DNA from: Clostridiales bacterium
GTDB lineage: Bacteria > Bacillota > Clostridia > Christensenellales > Borkfalkiaceae
Length of the DNA: 64,000 nt
Direction: 5' to 3'
NCBI GenBank assembly: GCA_015071005.1
Contig: SVIG01000003.1
Coordinates: 186,001-250,000 of the forward strand
Below are positions 45,023 to 52,195 of the stretch, one piece after another (position 1 is the first letter of the stretch; every line of letters starts with the position of its first letter). The translations under genes and the position numbers were made by a program. The notes beneath the pieces were generated by a model. That model saw nothing but the letters and a program-made list of their open reading frames with translations. It made no database searches and had not been told where the DNA came from.

Positions 45023-45051
45023 TTGACTTTTCCTATAAAATCGTTTATTAT
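45023..45051 (+). promoter_or_regulatory. Promoter of the tRNA pair
   Basis: TTGACT and TATTAT with a 17-base spacer, ending 19 bases before the first tRNA. Confidence 0.8.
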
Positions 45052-45070
45052 AATCAAGCGTTATGTCAAT

Positions 45071-45146
45071 GGGCCTTTAGCTCAGTGGTCAGAGCTGTCG
45101 GCTCATAACCGATTGGTCCGCGGTTCGAATCCGTGAAGGCCCACCA
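45071..45146 (+). tRNA. tRNA with CAT anticodon (Ile2 or Met)
   Basis: A 76-base cloverleaf with encoded CCA. The acceptor arms GGGCCTT / AAGGCCC pair fully, the anticodon loop is CTCATAA and the T-arm has GGTTCGAATCC. The start GGGCCTTTAGCTCAGTGG and loop resemble tRNA-Ile2, whose C34 is modified to lysidine, but elongator Met cannot be excluded without a covariance model. Confidence 0.92.
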
Positions 45147-45163
45147 AACAATTTGATAATAAT

Positions 45164-45240
45164 GGCCCAGTAGCTCAGTTGGTTAGAGCGCCAGCCTGTC
45201 ACGCTGGAGGTCGACGGTTCGAGCCCGTTCTGGGTCGCCA
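45164..45240 (+). tRNA. tRNA-Asp (GTC)
   Basis: A 77-base cloverleaf with CCA. Acceptor GGCCCAG / CTGGGTC has one G-T pair, the anticodon loop is CTGTCAC and the T-arm is GGTTCGAGCC. It lies 17 bases after the preceding tRNA, in the same transcript. Confidence 0.95.
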
Positions 45241-45248
45241 TTATTTTT

Positions 45249-45274
45249 GCTCTCGACATCGAGAGCATTTTTTT
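45249..45274 (+). terminator. Terminator of the tRNA pair
   Basis: GCTCTCG, ACAT, CGAGAGC followed by ATTTTTTT. Confidence 0.92.
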
Positions 45275-45322
45275 GCGCAAAATGAAGAATTGTTTGGAAG
45301 AACGTCAGATTAGGAGTTTGTT

Positions 45323-45988
45323 ATGAAATTAAGACTGCTTTTAGCAGCAAATCAAAAAAAGGAGCTGTACGCAAACGCCGTAGAAGCTTGCGGTGCAATC
45401 GCGGACGTGAAATATGCGCCCGATGATAACGTCGATTACGACGGACTTATCCTTTGCGGCGGCAATGATATAAATCCTTCTTATTACAACGAGGAAATTA
45501 ACGGCAGCGTTAATATTGACGATACACGCGATAAAGCGGAGTTTGTACTCTTGAACAAGTTTCTTAAAACGGGCAAACCTATCTTGGGGATTTGCCGCGG
45601 TTTTCAACTTATGAACGTGGCGTTTGGGGGCACACTAATTCAGCATTTGGAAAAGGTGCAAGCGCATAGAAAAGATACGCCGCCCGAGCTCGTTCATTTT
45701 GCGAACGCGGAAAAAGGCAGCGTTTTTGAAACCCTTTACGGCGAACGGTTTTCGGTGAATAGCTATCATCATCAAGGCTTGAATAAAATCGGCAACGGCT
45801 TACGCGTGACGATGCGCTCCGACGACGGATTGCCCGAAGCCTTCGAGCACGAAAGTGCGCCATACCTTGGCGTACAATGGCACCCTGAAAGAATGTGCTT
45901 AGACCAAGCGCGCGACGATGCCGTTGACGGGATTAAGGTATTTGAATATTTCTTGGAATTATGCAAAACATATTCAAACAAGAAATAA
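45323..45988 (+). CDS. Class I glutamine amidotransferase, gamma-glutamyl-GABA hydrolase (PuuD) type
   Basis: Peptidase C26 family, 221 residues. The nucleophile elbow is GICRGFQLMNVAFGGTLIQ (Cys in GICRG) and the catalytic His-Glu is in GVQWHPERM. The N-terminal part contains LILCGGNDINPSYY, typical of this group. Likely hydrolyses gamma-glutamyl amides. It is monocistronic, with TTAGGAG upstream and a terminator downstream. The physiological substrate is not clear. Confidence 0.88.
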   Translation: MKLRLLLAANQKKELYANAVEACGAIADVKYAPDDNVDYDGLILCGGNDINPSYYNEEINGSVNIDDTRDKAEFVLLNKFLKTGKPILGICRGFQLMNVAFGGTLIQHLEKVQAHRKDTPPELVHFANAEKGSVFETLYGERFSVNSYHHQGLNKIGNGLRVTMRSDDGLPEAFEHESAPYLGVQWHPERMCLDQARDDAVDGIKVFEYFLELCKTYSNKK

Positions 45989-46004
45989 GTGCTACTTATA
46001 GGTA

Positions 46005-46040
46005 CAGCCGTTTCGAAAACATCGAAACGGCTGCTGTTTT
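46005..46040 (+). terminator. Terminator of the amidotransferase gene
   Basis: AGCCGTTTCGA, AAACA, TCGAAACGGCT, followed after CTG by TTTTTAATT. Confidence 0.85.
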
Positions 46041-46103
46041 TAATTAGAATTTTCTTTTGAGATATTTTTTTGAGAATATTTTTAATTTTTTAGTTTGAAA
46101 CGA

Positions 46104-46132
46104 TTGATATTCGCGAAAAAATGTGCTATACT
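46104..46132 (+). promoter_or_regulatory. Promoter of the tRNA-Glu locus
   Basis: TTGATA and TATACT with a 17-base spacer and extended -10 (TGC). It ends 19 bases before the broken tRNA copy, the same distance as for the other tRNA promoter, so it was probably the original tRNA-Glu promoter. Readthrough of 157 bases would be needed to reach the intact copy. Confidence 0.82.
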
Positions 46133-46151
46133 AAACAAGCAATTAAATTTT

Positions 46152-46308
46152 GGCCTTATCGTCTAGCGGTTAGGACGAGCTACCCGTTAAGAAAAGCATT
46201 GATAATGCTTTTTAGGGGCGAGATAAGCGAACGCCGATAGGTAGGCGTGAGCGTGACCGAGAACAAAGCACTCCTTACTTTGTTCGAGAGGCGCCCTCTC
46301 ACGATAAG
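46152..46308 (+). pseudogene. Broken tRNA-Glu copy with structured insert
   Basis: Bases 46152-46176 are identical to the first 25 bases of the intact tRNA-Glu 185 bases downstream. The sequence then departs for about 112 bases, and the anticodon segment GGCGCCCTCTCAC plus a GATAAG fragment reappears at the end. The T-arm and the 3' acceptor strand with CCA are missing. The insert contains two hairpins (AAAAGCATT-GAT-AATGCTTTT and GAACAAAG-9 nt-CTTTGTTC). It is too short and wrongly placed for a group I intron. Best read as a rearrangement scar from integration or slippage. Confidence 0.6.
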
Positions 46309-46336
46309 AAAACCAAAATCCAACATGAATCAATAT

Positions 46337-46411
46337 GGCCTTATCGTCTAGCGGTTAGGACGGCGCCCTCTCACGGCGCAAACTCGGGTTCGAGTCCCGA
46401 TAAGGTCACCA
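46337..46411 (+). tRNA. tRNA-Glu (CTC)
   Basis: A 75-base cloverleaf with CCA: acceptor GGCCTTA / TAAGGTC, anticodon stem GCGCC / GGCGC around loop CTCTCAC, and T-arm GGTTCGAGTCC. Its 3' end is the apparent target of the integration events seen downstream. Confidence 0.95.
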
Positions 46412-46417
46412 GTAACA

Positions 46418-46432
46418 ACCTAAATCGAACCC
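46418..46432 (-). repeat. Inverted copy of the accessory-region boundary repeat
   Basis: AACCTAAATCGAACC is the exact reverse complement of GGTTCGATTTAGGTT at 48570-48584. The two copies bracket the DUF262 gene in opposite orientation. This copy also forms part of the left arm of the tRNA-Glu terminator. Confidence 0.85.
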
Positions 46433-46462
46433 CTCTCACTTTTGAGAGGGGTTCGATTTTTT
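46422..46462 (+). terminator. Terminator of tRNA-Glu
   Basis: A 17-bp perfect stem (AAATCGAACCCCTCTCA / TGAGAGGGGTTCGATTT) with a 4-base loop and a T run. Confidence 0.93.
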
Positions 46463-46574
46463 CTCTTTCAAGCGCCTCGCTCGTATCTGACAAGCGCACG
46501 CCGTAGTGCATTTAGTAAATTTTTATATTGGAGATGAATAATCATTTATTGAAAATTATTTATCTCTTATAGGC

Positions 46575-48500
46575 TCAATCAAATAAACATTCTTTTATCT
46601 TTTGTTTCATACGTTCCCAACGATTGCGTACAAATTCAAAATAAGCCTTAGTAAACTCCTCTGCGGATAATTCATCGGATTCAATCCATTTAAGGTCGTT
46701 ATGTGTAGTAAACGAATACTTTTCTTCAATTTCTTGAATATTTCGTCCTCTTAAATAGGCAGAATCTTCATAAATCGTTTTTTTACCTTTTGACCTATTA
46801 TCAACGTCGGGCAAATAACACATATTCCCTAACGAGCTGATAGGGAGTTTTATTCTTTCAGAATCTTTTTTGCCCTTATTTATTCTTTCAAGCTTCGCTC
46901 TCATAGTTGCTTTAGGGGCTAAATGTTCTATATCAAAATATTTTTCACCTAATTGGTCGGCTGCCTTAAATGATTGTGCATAAATAATATTCAATAGCAC
47001 TTTTTCAGGCTCTTTTGGATTTGCAACCTTTTTTTCTTCTCTGCGTTCTTCTAAAACTCCATTAAACCATAAGTCTAATGTGGATTCAAATTCTTTCCAA
47101 TTAACCTCACGATAATAATAAGCACCGTTAAAGATGATATTATTTAATTTTTTGTCGCCTGAACCGCGCCATTTTTCATTCAAACAATCCATTACATAAA
47201 TTTTTACGCAGTTTCTTGAAAAAGATTTTCTGTTTTCTTTCCAAAATGTTGAATATTCGTCAAAGCAAAGTGCTCTATTTTTTATGGTTTCAGTAAATTC
47301 ATCTTTTTCAAGAGTAACATATTTTTGCCCGAACACAAAAGCAATAATAGATACAATTTGCATTTCGGTATGATTTATAGTAATATTTTTTGAATCACGT
47401 TTATTGCCCTTAAAGGTGGTTACAATTCTTAATGTTTTATCAATTTCGCGTGTTGTTTCAATAATTTTTTCTAAAAAGAGATTGATTTTTTCACTATCAC
47501 CAATTTTTTTGATGTTAAGATGTAATTTATCTAAATCGCTTACTTTATAGCCTAAGCAAGCGTTAATCAAAGAGAAACCGACGCCCTCTACTTTTAATTT
47601 ATCTTCACTTTTTCCAAACAAATACGGAAATTCGTGGCATAATTTTTTTCCAAAACCAAAGCATAAATCAAATATATTCAAACATTTATCTTTCTTTGTT
47701 TTTGTAGAGTCGTAATCTTCAATTTCAAAATTACCCTCAACCATTTCGTCATATCGATTGCATACATAGTCAACAAGGTCAAAGAGAGACGGTCTAATAA
47801 TTTTTACCCATTCATTACTCCAAGTTGCGTTGTAAATTTGATATTTAGTAAGTTTAGCTCCCGTGGAGTTAATTCTTTCAAATATTTCGGGCATATTTTC
47901 TTCTTTGCCGAACATTTTAATTACTGGAATTTCTACTTTGGAAATAAAATCAAAGGATTCAATATAATTTTGCAACATGGGGCGCAAAATATCAATCATT
48001 TTCCTTATTTTATCGGAAGATTGTAGAGTGCCAAAGTTTTGCGAAATGAGTAATGCAATATCGTAATATTGCATTTGCTTAAAATCATTTAATGTCTTAT
48101 GTGTTTCACAAACCCATTTGATTATAATATTTTTTATTTCTTCAAATATGGTTGCTCTAACACTTTCAGAGTTTCCCACTTCCGTCAATTCGATAATTTG
48201 ATATATGCAATTTGAATCAATATCCTGCTCATCGAAAAACTTATTCGGCGAGGTAACATAATTAAAAATGGTAGTACAACGTTGCAACCCATCAATCAAC
48301 TGTTGTTTGCCGTTTTTATCTTCATAGACAAGGATTGAGCCAAAAGGAAAGCCTTTTTTAATAGTTTCAATAAGAGCTTTTTGTTTATTTTTATCCCATA
48401 CAATACCACGTTGATATTTAGGAATAGTAATTATATTACTTTCAATTTTTTCTTGCAATTCGTGAACACTATATTTTTCCAGTTTCCAGTAGTTATCCAT
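46575..48500 (-). CDS. DUF262/DUF1524 (GmrSD-like) defence protein
   Basis: A 641-residue protein related to type IV modification-dependent restriction enzymes. The N-terminal DUF262 domain has IPKYQRGIVWDKNKQKALIE, KGFPFGSILVYE and LIDGLQRCTTI (nucleotidase-type DGQQR motif with Leu at the third position). The C-terminal region (about 525-620) contains IEHLAPKA and LGNMCYLPDVDNRSKGKKT, matching the HNH-like DUF1524 domain with its His, Asn and Lys. It is a stand-alone gene, noticeably more AT-rich than the flanking chromosome, next to tRNA-Glu and bracketed by inverted repeats. Target specificity unknown. Confidence 0.82.
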   Translation of the reverse strand: MDNYWKLEKYSVHELQEKIESNIITIPKYQRGIVWDKNKQKALIETIKKGFPFGSILVYEDKNGKQQLIDGLQRCTTIFNYVTSPNKFFDEQDIDSNCIYQIIELTEVGNSESVRATIFEEIKNIIIKWVCETHKTLNDFKQMQYYDIALLISQNFGTLQSSDKIRKMIDILRPMLQNYIESFDFISKVEIPVIKMFGKEENMPEIFERINSTGAKLTKYQIYNATWSNEWVKIIRPSLFDLVDYVCNRYDEMVEGNFEIEDYDSTKTKKDKCLNIFDLCFGFGKKLCHEFPYLFGKSEDKLKVEGVGFSLINACLGYKVSDLDKLHLNIKKIGDSEKINLFLEKIIETTREIDKTLRIVTTFKGNKRDSKNITINHTEMQIVSIIAFVFGQKYVTLEKDEFTETIKNRALCFDEYSTFWKENRKSFSRNCVKIYVMDCLNEKWRGSGDKKLNNIIFNGAYYYREVNWKEFESTLDLWFNGVLEERREEKKVANPKEPEKVLLNIIYAQSFKAADQLGEKYFDIEHLAPKATMRAKLERINKGKKDSERIKLPISSLGNMCYLPDVDNRSKGKKTIYEDSAYLRGRNIQEIEEKYSFTTHNDLKWIESDELSAEEFTKAYFEFVRNRWERMKQKIKECLFD

Positions 48501-48527
48501 AATTGACCTCTTTTGTGCTTTTTAGTT

Positions 48528-48556
48528 ATTATACCATATATTGGCAATAAAATCAA
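48528..48556 (-). promoter_or_regulatory. Promoter of the DUF262 gene
   Basis: Minus-strand TTGATT (48551-48556) and TATAAT (48528-48533), spacer 17. An AGAGGTC ribosome site precedes the ATG at 48500. Confidence 0.85.
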
Positions 48557-48570
48557 GCATATTCAAACGG

Positions 48571-48598
48571 TTCGATTTAGGTTGGTTAAGGCTCACCA
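48571..48598 (+). repeat. 28-bp boundary repeat ending in a tRNA-like CCA end (copy 1)
   Basis: Starts TTCGATTTAGGTTGG and ends TTAAGGCTCACCA. It is 27/28 identical to 49890-49917. The end resembles the tRNA-Glu end TAAGGTCACCA with one inserted base. Probably an attachment-site remnant. Confidence 0.85.
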
Positions 48599-48637
48599 AA
48601 AGGAACAGGACACCAAACGGTGTCCTGTTCCTTTTTT
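48599..48637 (+). terminator. Strong hairpin terminator
   Basis: AAAGGAACAGGACACC, AAAC, GGTGTCCTGTTCCTTTTTT. It directly follows the tRNA-like CCA end of the 28-bp repeat, exactly as a terminator follows a real tRNA gene. Confidence 0.88.
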
Positions 48638-48745
48638 GGCTTGACCTTTACGAGAACCCGAAGGGTTCGGAAAAATGCGAGCGTCTATACGCGAGTGTTT
48701 TTCTTTGAGCGTAGCGAAAGCCCCCGATAAGCTCACCAAACGAGT

Positions 48746-48787
48746 TAAAGGCGAAACCGTTTCCATTAGGAGACGGTTTCGCCTTTA
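48746..48787 (+). terminator. Hairpin terminator after second tRNA-like end
   Basis: TAAAGGCGAAACCGT and ACGGTTTCGCCTTTA, 15-base arms with a 12-base loop, followed by TTGTTTATTTT. It again follows a GATAAGCTCACCA tRNA-like end. Confidence 0.75.
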
Positions 48788-49044
48788 TTGTTTATTTTAA
48801 CAGTTGAAATTAAAAAAAAAACGGGCGGTTATCCTGTGTGGATGACCACCCCTTAATCTTTGGGGTAAATTATATTTTAATGAAATTATCTAAATAGCAA
48901 ATACGCCCATCTAAACGAATAAATTTACCATTATTGTTGTTGTATATTCGTAGTTTATGATATTTTTCTTTCCATCCCAAGCGTTAGAAACGACAACAAA
49001 CATACTCGCCATGTCCCATAACTTTTTATTCTAATTGTAAATGC

Positions 49045-49073
49045 TTGCAATTTTGCCTTTTCTATGTTATAAT
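49045..49073 (+). promoter_or_regulatory. Promoter of the EEP nuclease gene
   Basis: TTGCAA and TATAAT, spacer 17, extended -10 TGT; the ATG lies 54 bases downstream behind TAGGAG. Confidence 0.82.
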
Positions 49074-49127
49074 CGAGAACAGTTTGAATGAATAATTTTT
49101 ATATTATCTTAAAAATAGGAGTTCGAT

Positions 49128-49886
49128 ATGCGTATAAAAGTAATCAGTTTTAATATTCGATGTGTAGATGATGAAAATGGTAACAGCATTCAAGAAAGAG
49201 CGCCGCGACTTTCCATGATAACGACGCCATATGACGCTGACGTAATCGGTTTTCAAGAATATACACCGTTTTGGGAGGATTCTATAAATAGATATTTTTG
49301 CGATAAATATGAATTTTTCAATAAATATCGTTCCAATACAGGTTGGATTGAGTCAGCGCCGATACTTTGGAAAAAAGAAAAATTCGATTGCTTAAAGCGC
49401 GGTTATTTTTGGCTTTCCGATACTCCTGAAATTATGTCGGGCGGTTGGGATGATGAACGACATAACCGTATTTGTTTGTACGTTATATTAAAAAATAAAA
49501 GTGACGGAAAGACTTTTGCGGTTATGAATACGCATTTAGGTTTTGGAGAGAAGAATCAGGTAAAAAGCGTGCGCTTAATCCATCAATATATGGAGAAGAT
49601 TTCCGCTTATCCCACCGTTATTATAGGGGATTTTAATATGATGCCTTCTTCGTTGCCTTATGCTGAAATGATTAAAAAAGTGGCGGATGTCAACGAACTT
49701 ACTATAAAAGACAGACGCTCGACTTATCACGGATATAGTCAGCAAAACAATTTTGAGGAACATATTGATTACTGTTTCATAAATGGAAAAATCAATCCCA
49801 TTACTTTTAAAATCATCGACGAACTTGTTGAAGATAAATTTCCATCCGATCATTATGGTATTTACGCGGACTTGGAGGTTGAATAA
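49128..49886 (+). CDS. Endonuclease/exonuclease/phosphatase-family protein
   Basis: A 252-residue protein of the DNase I-like EEP superfamily with the metal and catalytic residues in order: ISFNIRC (Asn), ADVIGFQEYT (Glu), MNTHLG (His), IIGDFNMMP (Asp/Asn), EEHIDYCFI (Asp) and PSDHYGIYADLE (Asp-His). No signal peptide, so it acts inside the cell. It lies between two copies of a 28-bp direct repeat and is AT-rich like the DUF262 gene, which suggests accessory cargo. The substrate may be nucleic acid, a phosphoinositide-like or another phosphodiester; it cannot be read from the sequence. Confidence 0.82.
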   Translation: MRIKVISFNIRCVDDENGNSIQERAPRLSMITTPYDADVIGFQEYTPFWEDSINRYFCDKYEFFNKYRSNTGWIESAPILWKKEKFDCLKRGYFWLSDTPEIMSGGWDDERHNRICLYVILKNKSDGKTFAVMNTHLGFGEKNQVKSVRLIHQYMEKISAYPTVIIGDFNMMPSSLPYAEMIKKVADVNELTIKDRRSTYHGYSQQNNFEEHIDYCFINGKINPITFKIIDELVEDKFPSDHYGIYADLEVE

Positions 49887-49889
49887 ATA

Positions 49890-49917
49890 TTCGATTTAGG
49901 TTGGTTAAGGGTCACCA
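49890..49917 (+). repeat. 28-bp boundary repeat (copy 2)
   Basis: Begins TTCGATTTAGGTTGG and ends TTAAGGGTCACCA; 27/28 identical to copy 1, 1319 bases away. It starts 3 bases after the EEP stop codon. The last 8 bases (GGTCACCA) match the tRNA-Glu end exactly. Confidence 0.85.
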
Positions 49918-49995
49918 CGAAAATGTAGAAGAATATGGCTGTAATAAAAGTTTTTTTGTTTCAGCAATCTTAACATAGTTCAATCCTCATAAGCA

Positions 49996-50025
49996 AACGC
50001 CGCCCGAATGGGCGGCGTTCTTTTA
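49996..50025. terminator. Hairpin between the EEP gene and the lipoprotein gene
   Basis: AACGCCGCCC, GAAT, GGGCGGCGTT followed by CTTTTA; probably serves both convergent genes. Confidence 0.75.
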
Positions 50026-50045
50026 TGCCGTTATTTCGTTTTTAA

Positions 50046-51248
50046 TTAGTTAATACCAGCAGGTTTCTTAACAACCGTCGTGCCGTAATTCGTACACGTC
50101 ATCTTCGTAACAACGTCCGCAGAAAGCTTCATCGATACGCCTTCTTCCGTCATCTTTGCATCCATCGTCAATTCTTGTCTCATACCCGACAATACACCGT
50201 TCGATACGTAATATTTAACAAACATATCCATATCGAAGTTTTCACCGAACATCGTGATGAGTTCTCCCATCGATTCGTCTTGTTTCAACGTCAATTCAAT
50301 GAATTTTTCCGAATTTTCGTCTGCAAGTTGGAAACCATTTTCCGTCTTCGTGAAATAGGTGAAATCCAAATATTGATCGTAGAAAGGCGTCAATTCCGTC
50401 AAGCTGGAGAAGCCAACCGTCGTCAGATCTCCTTCAGTCCAACCCGAACCAAGGTCACTGGATTTTACGTAGCAAATGATATTCCCTTCCGCCGTCTTTT
50501 CCAAATACGCAGCAATTGTCATGGATTCGTCTTTAATTTCCCCACCGGTAATGTCTTCCATACCGCCAAAGCTTGCCGTTTGCTCAATGTAAATCGCATT
50601 TTCGGAATATTGCACGAATTGGCTCATCGAAACTTCAATCGTTGCCTTTTGCGTATATCCGCTAGCCGAAGCTTTAACGCTCATATCCATGTCCATATCC
50701 ATAGCAAACGTACAATTCTTATACTTTTCATAATTAAATACGGAATCATAATAGGATTTGGAAATCGTTGCGCCCGTTTCGGGAAGCGGCGTATAATATT
50801 TCCAATTCGTTTCGTATTTGATTACGTATACTTTTACCTTTTTCGTCGAGTTCGACGCGGCCATATAACCATCCGATACCGAATATTCTACCTCGATTTC
50901 TTCTACCGATTGTGCACCATCCGTAATATCCGCAGGGATATTCAATGTCGCAATTTGTTCGCCTTCAAAGGTCGCCTTCGTTTCCGTTGCTACGATTTGC
51001 GATTCTTTTTCGCCTACAATTTCCGCTTCAACGTATGCCGTTGCTGCTGCGCTTGCGGTTTCATAAGACTCCGTAGAAACTGCACCCGTATAGGTTTCAG
51101 ACGTACCGCCGATTTCCGAAATAAAGTCTTTTTCCTTCTTTGCCTCGCTCTTGCTGCCGCCACCGCCGCAACCTACTGCCGCAAAGGTCAAACCAAACGC
51201 CATAACACATGCAAATACTTTTGCCAACGTTTTCTTAGTGCTTTTCAT
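50046..51248 (-). CDS. Lipoprotein of unknown function
   Basis: 400 residues with a clear signal peptide and lipobox AVGC (Cys27) followed by a Gly/Ser run. The mature part is acidic and Thr/Tyr/Lys-rich. Residues about 70-150 resemble a beta-sandwich repeat; about 175-390 contain MDMDMDMSVKASASGYTQKATIEVSM-like strand patterns, as in lipoproteins that carry LolA/LppX-like folds, but I do not recognise a family. It has its own consensus promoter and is divergent from the acetyltransferase gene. Confidence 0.7.
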   Translation of the reverse strand: MKSTKKTLAKVFACVMAFGLTFAAVGCGGGGSKSEAKKEKDFISEIGGTSETYTGAVSTESYETASAAATAYVEAEIVGEKESQIVATETKATFEGEQIATLNIPADITDGAQSVEEIEVEYSVSDGYMAASNSTKKVKVYVIKYETNWKYYTPLPETGATISKSYYDSVFNYEKYKNCTFAMDMDMDMSVKASASGYTQKATIEVSMSQFVQYSENAIYIEQTASFGGMEDITGGEIKDESMTIAAYLEKTAEGNIICYVKSSDLGSGWTEGDLTTVGFSSLTELTPFYDQYLDFTYFTKTENGFQLADENSEKFIELTLKQDESMGELITMFGENFDMDMFVKYYVSNGVLSGMRQELTMDAKMTEEGVSMKLSADVVTKMTCTNYGTTVVKKPAGIN

Positions 51249-51318
51249 TCTTTTATCTCCTTTTATAAAATATTTCTTCTTCAGCTATATTATGTAAATA
51301 GACTGTAATATTGCTATT

Positions 51319-51347
51319 ATTATACGACAAAAAATCAAGTTTGTCAA
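51319..51347 (-). promoter_or_regulatory. Promoter of the lipoprotein gene
   Basis: Minus-strand TTGACA (51342-51347) and TATAAT (51319-51324), spacer 17: a perfect match to the housekeeping consensus. Confidence 0.9.
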
Positions 51348-51373
51348 TACCCAAAACAATTTTCGGGAAAAAC

Positions 51374-51402
51374 TTGCATTAGAGAATAAAGTATGCTATA
51401 CT
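51374..51402 (+). promoter_or_regulatory. Promoter of the acetyltransferase gene
   Basis: TTGCAT and TATACT, spacer 17, extended -10 TGC. Confidence 0.82.
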
Positions 51403-51429
51403 AAAAACACAAAATCAAGGAGTATTATC

Positions 51430-52059
51430 ATGACGGAACGCGAAAAAATGTATGCAGGCAAAATTTACGATCCCTTTACGGAAGGTATGCCCAAGGAACG
51501 CGCGACTGCACATAAATTATGCCGACTTTATAACCAAACGGACGAATCAAGCACTAAAAAGCGGGAAAGGATTCTTAAAAAGCTTATGCCTAACCGCGGG
51601 AAAGACGTGTATTTGCAAGGTCCGATTTATTTCGATTTCGGCAGCAATATCACAATGGGCGATGGGAGCTATGCGAACTTCAATTTCACCGTACTTGACG
51701 AAGGAAAGGTGACGATCGGCAAAAACGTTTTTATCGGACCGAACGTTTCTATTCTAACCCCCATACACCCCTTACGCCACGAAGATAGAAACGCGTTCTT
51801 GAATGAGAAAACGGGCAACGTGACCAACTTGGAACGCGCTGGCAGCGTGACCATCGGCGATAACTGCTGGATTTCGGGAAGCGTCACCATTTGCGGAAAT
51901 GTGACCATTGGCGAAGGCTGCGTAATTGGCGCAGGCTCGGTTGTTGTGCGCGATATACCGCCCAACTCACTTGCCGTAGGCAATCCCTGCCGCGTGCTTC
52001 GTCAAATCACCGACGAGGATTTACTTTCCGCGCATCCCGAATGGTTTGAGAGCGACTAA
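51430..52059 (+). CDS. Maltose/galactoside O-acetyltransferase family protein
   Basis: A 209-residue left-handed beta-helix (hexapeptide repeat) acyltransferase. The N-terminal Mac domain (MTEREKMYAGKIYDPFTEGM) identifies the Maa/LacA group. Hexapeptide turns include VTIGKNVFIGPNVSI, SVTIGDNCWISGSVTI and VTIGEGCVIGAGSVV, and the catalytic His lies in LTPIHPL. It transfers acetyl from acetyl-CoA to a sugar hydroxyl, often as detoxification. Single gene with CAAGGAG upstream. Confidence 0.92.
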   Translation: MTEREKMYAGKIYDPFTEGMPKERATAHKLCRLYNQTDESSTKKRERILKKLMPNRGKDVYLQGPIYFDFGSNITMGDGSYANFNFTVLDEGKVTIGKNVFIGPNVSILTPIHPLRHEDRNAFLNEKTGNVTNLERAGSVTIGDNCWISGSVTICGNVTIGEGCVIGAGSVVVRDIPPNSLAVGNPCRVLRQITDEDLLSAHPEWFESD

Positions 52060-52119
52060 CCCTATCACACAAGTTCAATCTAAAAACAAAAAAAATTATC
52101 GCAAAACATTAAAAATGTA

Positions 52120-52148
52120 TTGACAAACATAAAATTTAGTGCTATAAT
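52120..52148 (+). promoter_or_regulatory. Promoter of the DUF2975-HTH pair
   Basis: TTGACA and TATAAT, spacer 17, extended -10 TGC: a near-perfect promoter, as expected for an autoregulated regulator unit. Confidence 0.9.
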
Positions 52149-52195
52149 AAGCTTACCAAGTGTTAAAACGTATATATTTATTGGGAGGGCTTAAA

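Larger units (their letters stand above)
48638..49127. other. Gene-free accessory stretch with tRNA-end remnants
   Basis: About 490 bases without a convincing gene. A hairpin GAACCC-GAA-GGGTTC lies near 48653. CGATAAGCTCACCA (48725-48738) is 13/14 identical to the end of tRNA-Glu, and a second hairpin follows at 48746-48787. A minus-strand frame at 48870-48980 (about 36 codons, reading IRLDGRICYLDNFIKI at its end) could be a gene remnant. The EEP promoter lies at 49045-49073. Confidence 0.6.

Noticed and set aside
45089-45280. A 63-codon minus-strand frame over the two tRNAs
   Set aside because: It reads through tRNA genes in antisense, a well-known artefact that yields the same false protein in many genomes.
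46152-46308. Group I intron in a tRNA gene
   Set aside because: The insert is only about 112 bases, lies before the anticodon stem rather than in the anticodon loop, and the 3' half of the tRNA is incomplete.
48870-48980. Small minus-strand gene in the accessory region
   Set aside because: Only about 36 codons from a TTG, without a ribosome site or a recognisable family. It may be a gene remnant but cannot be supported as a gene.
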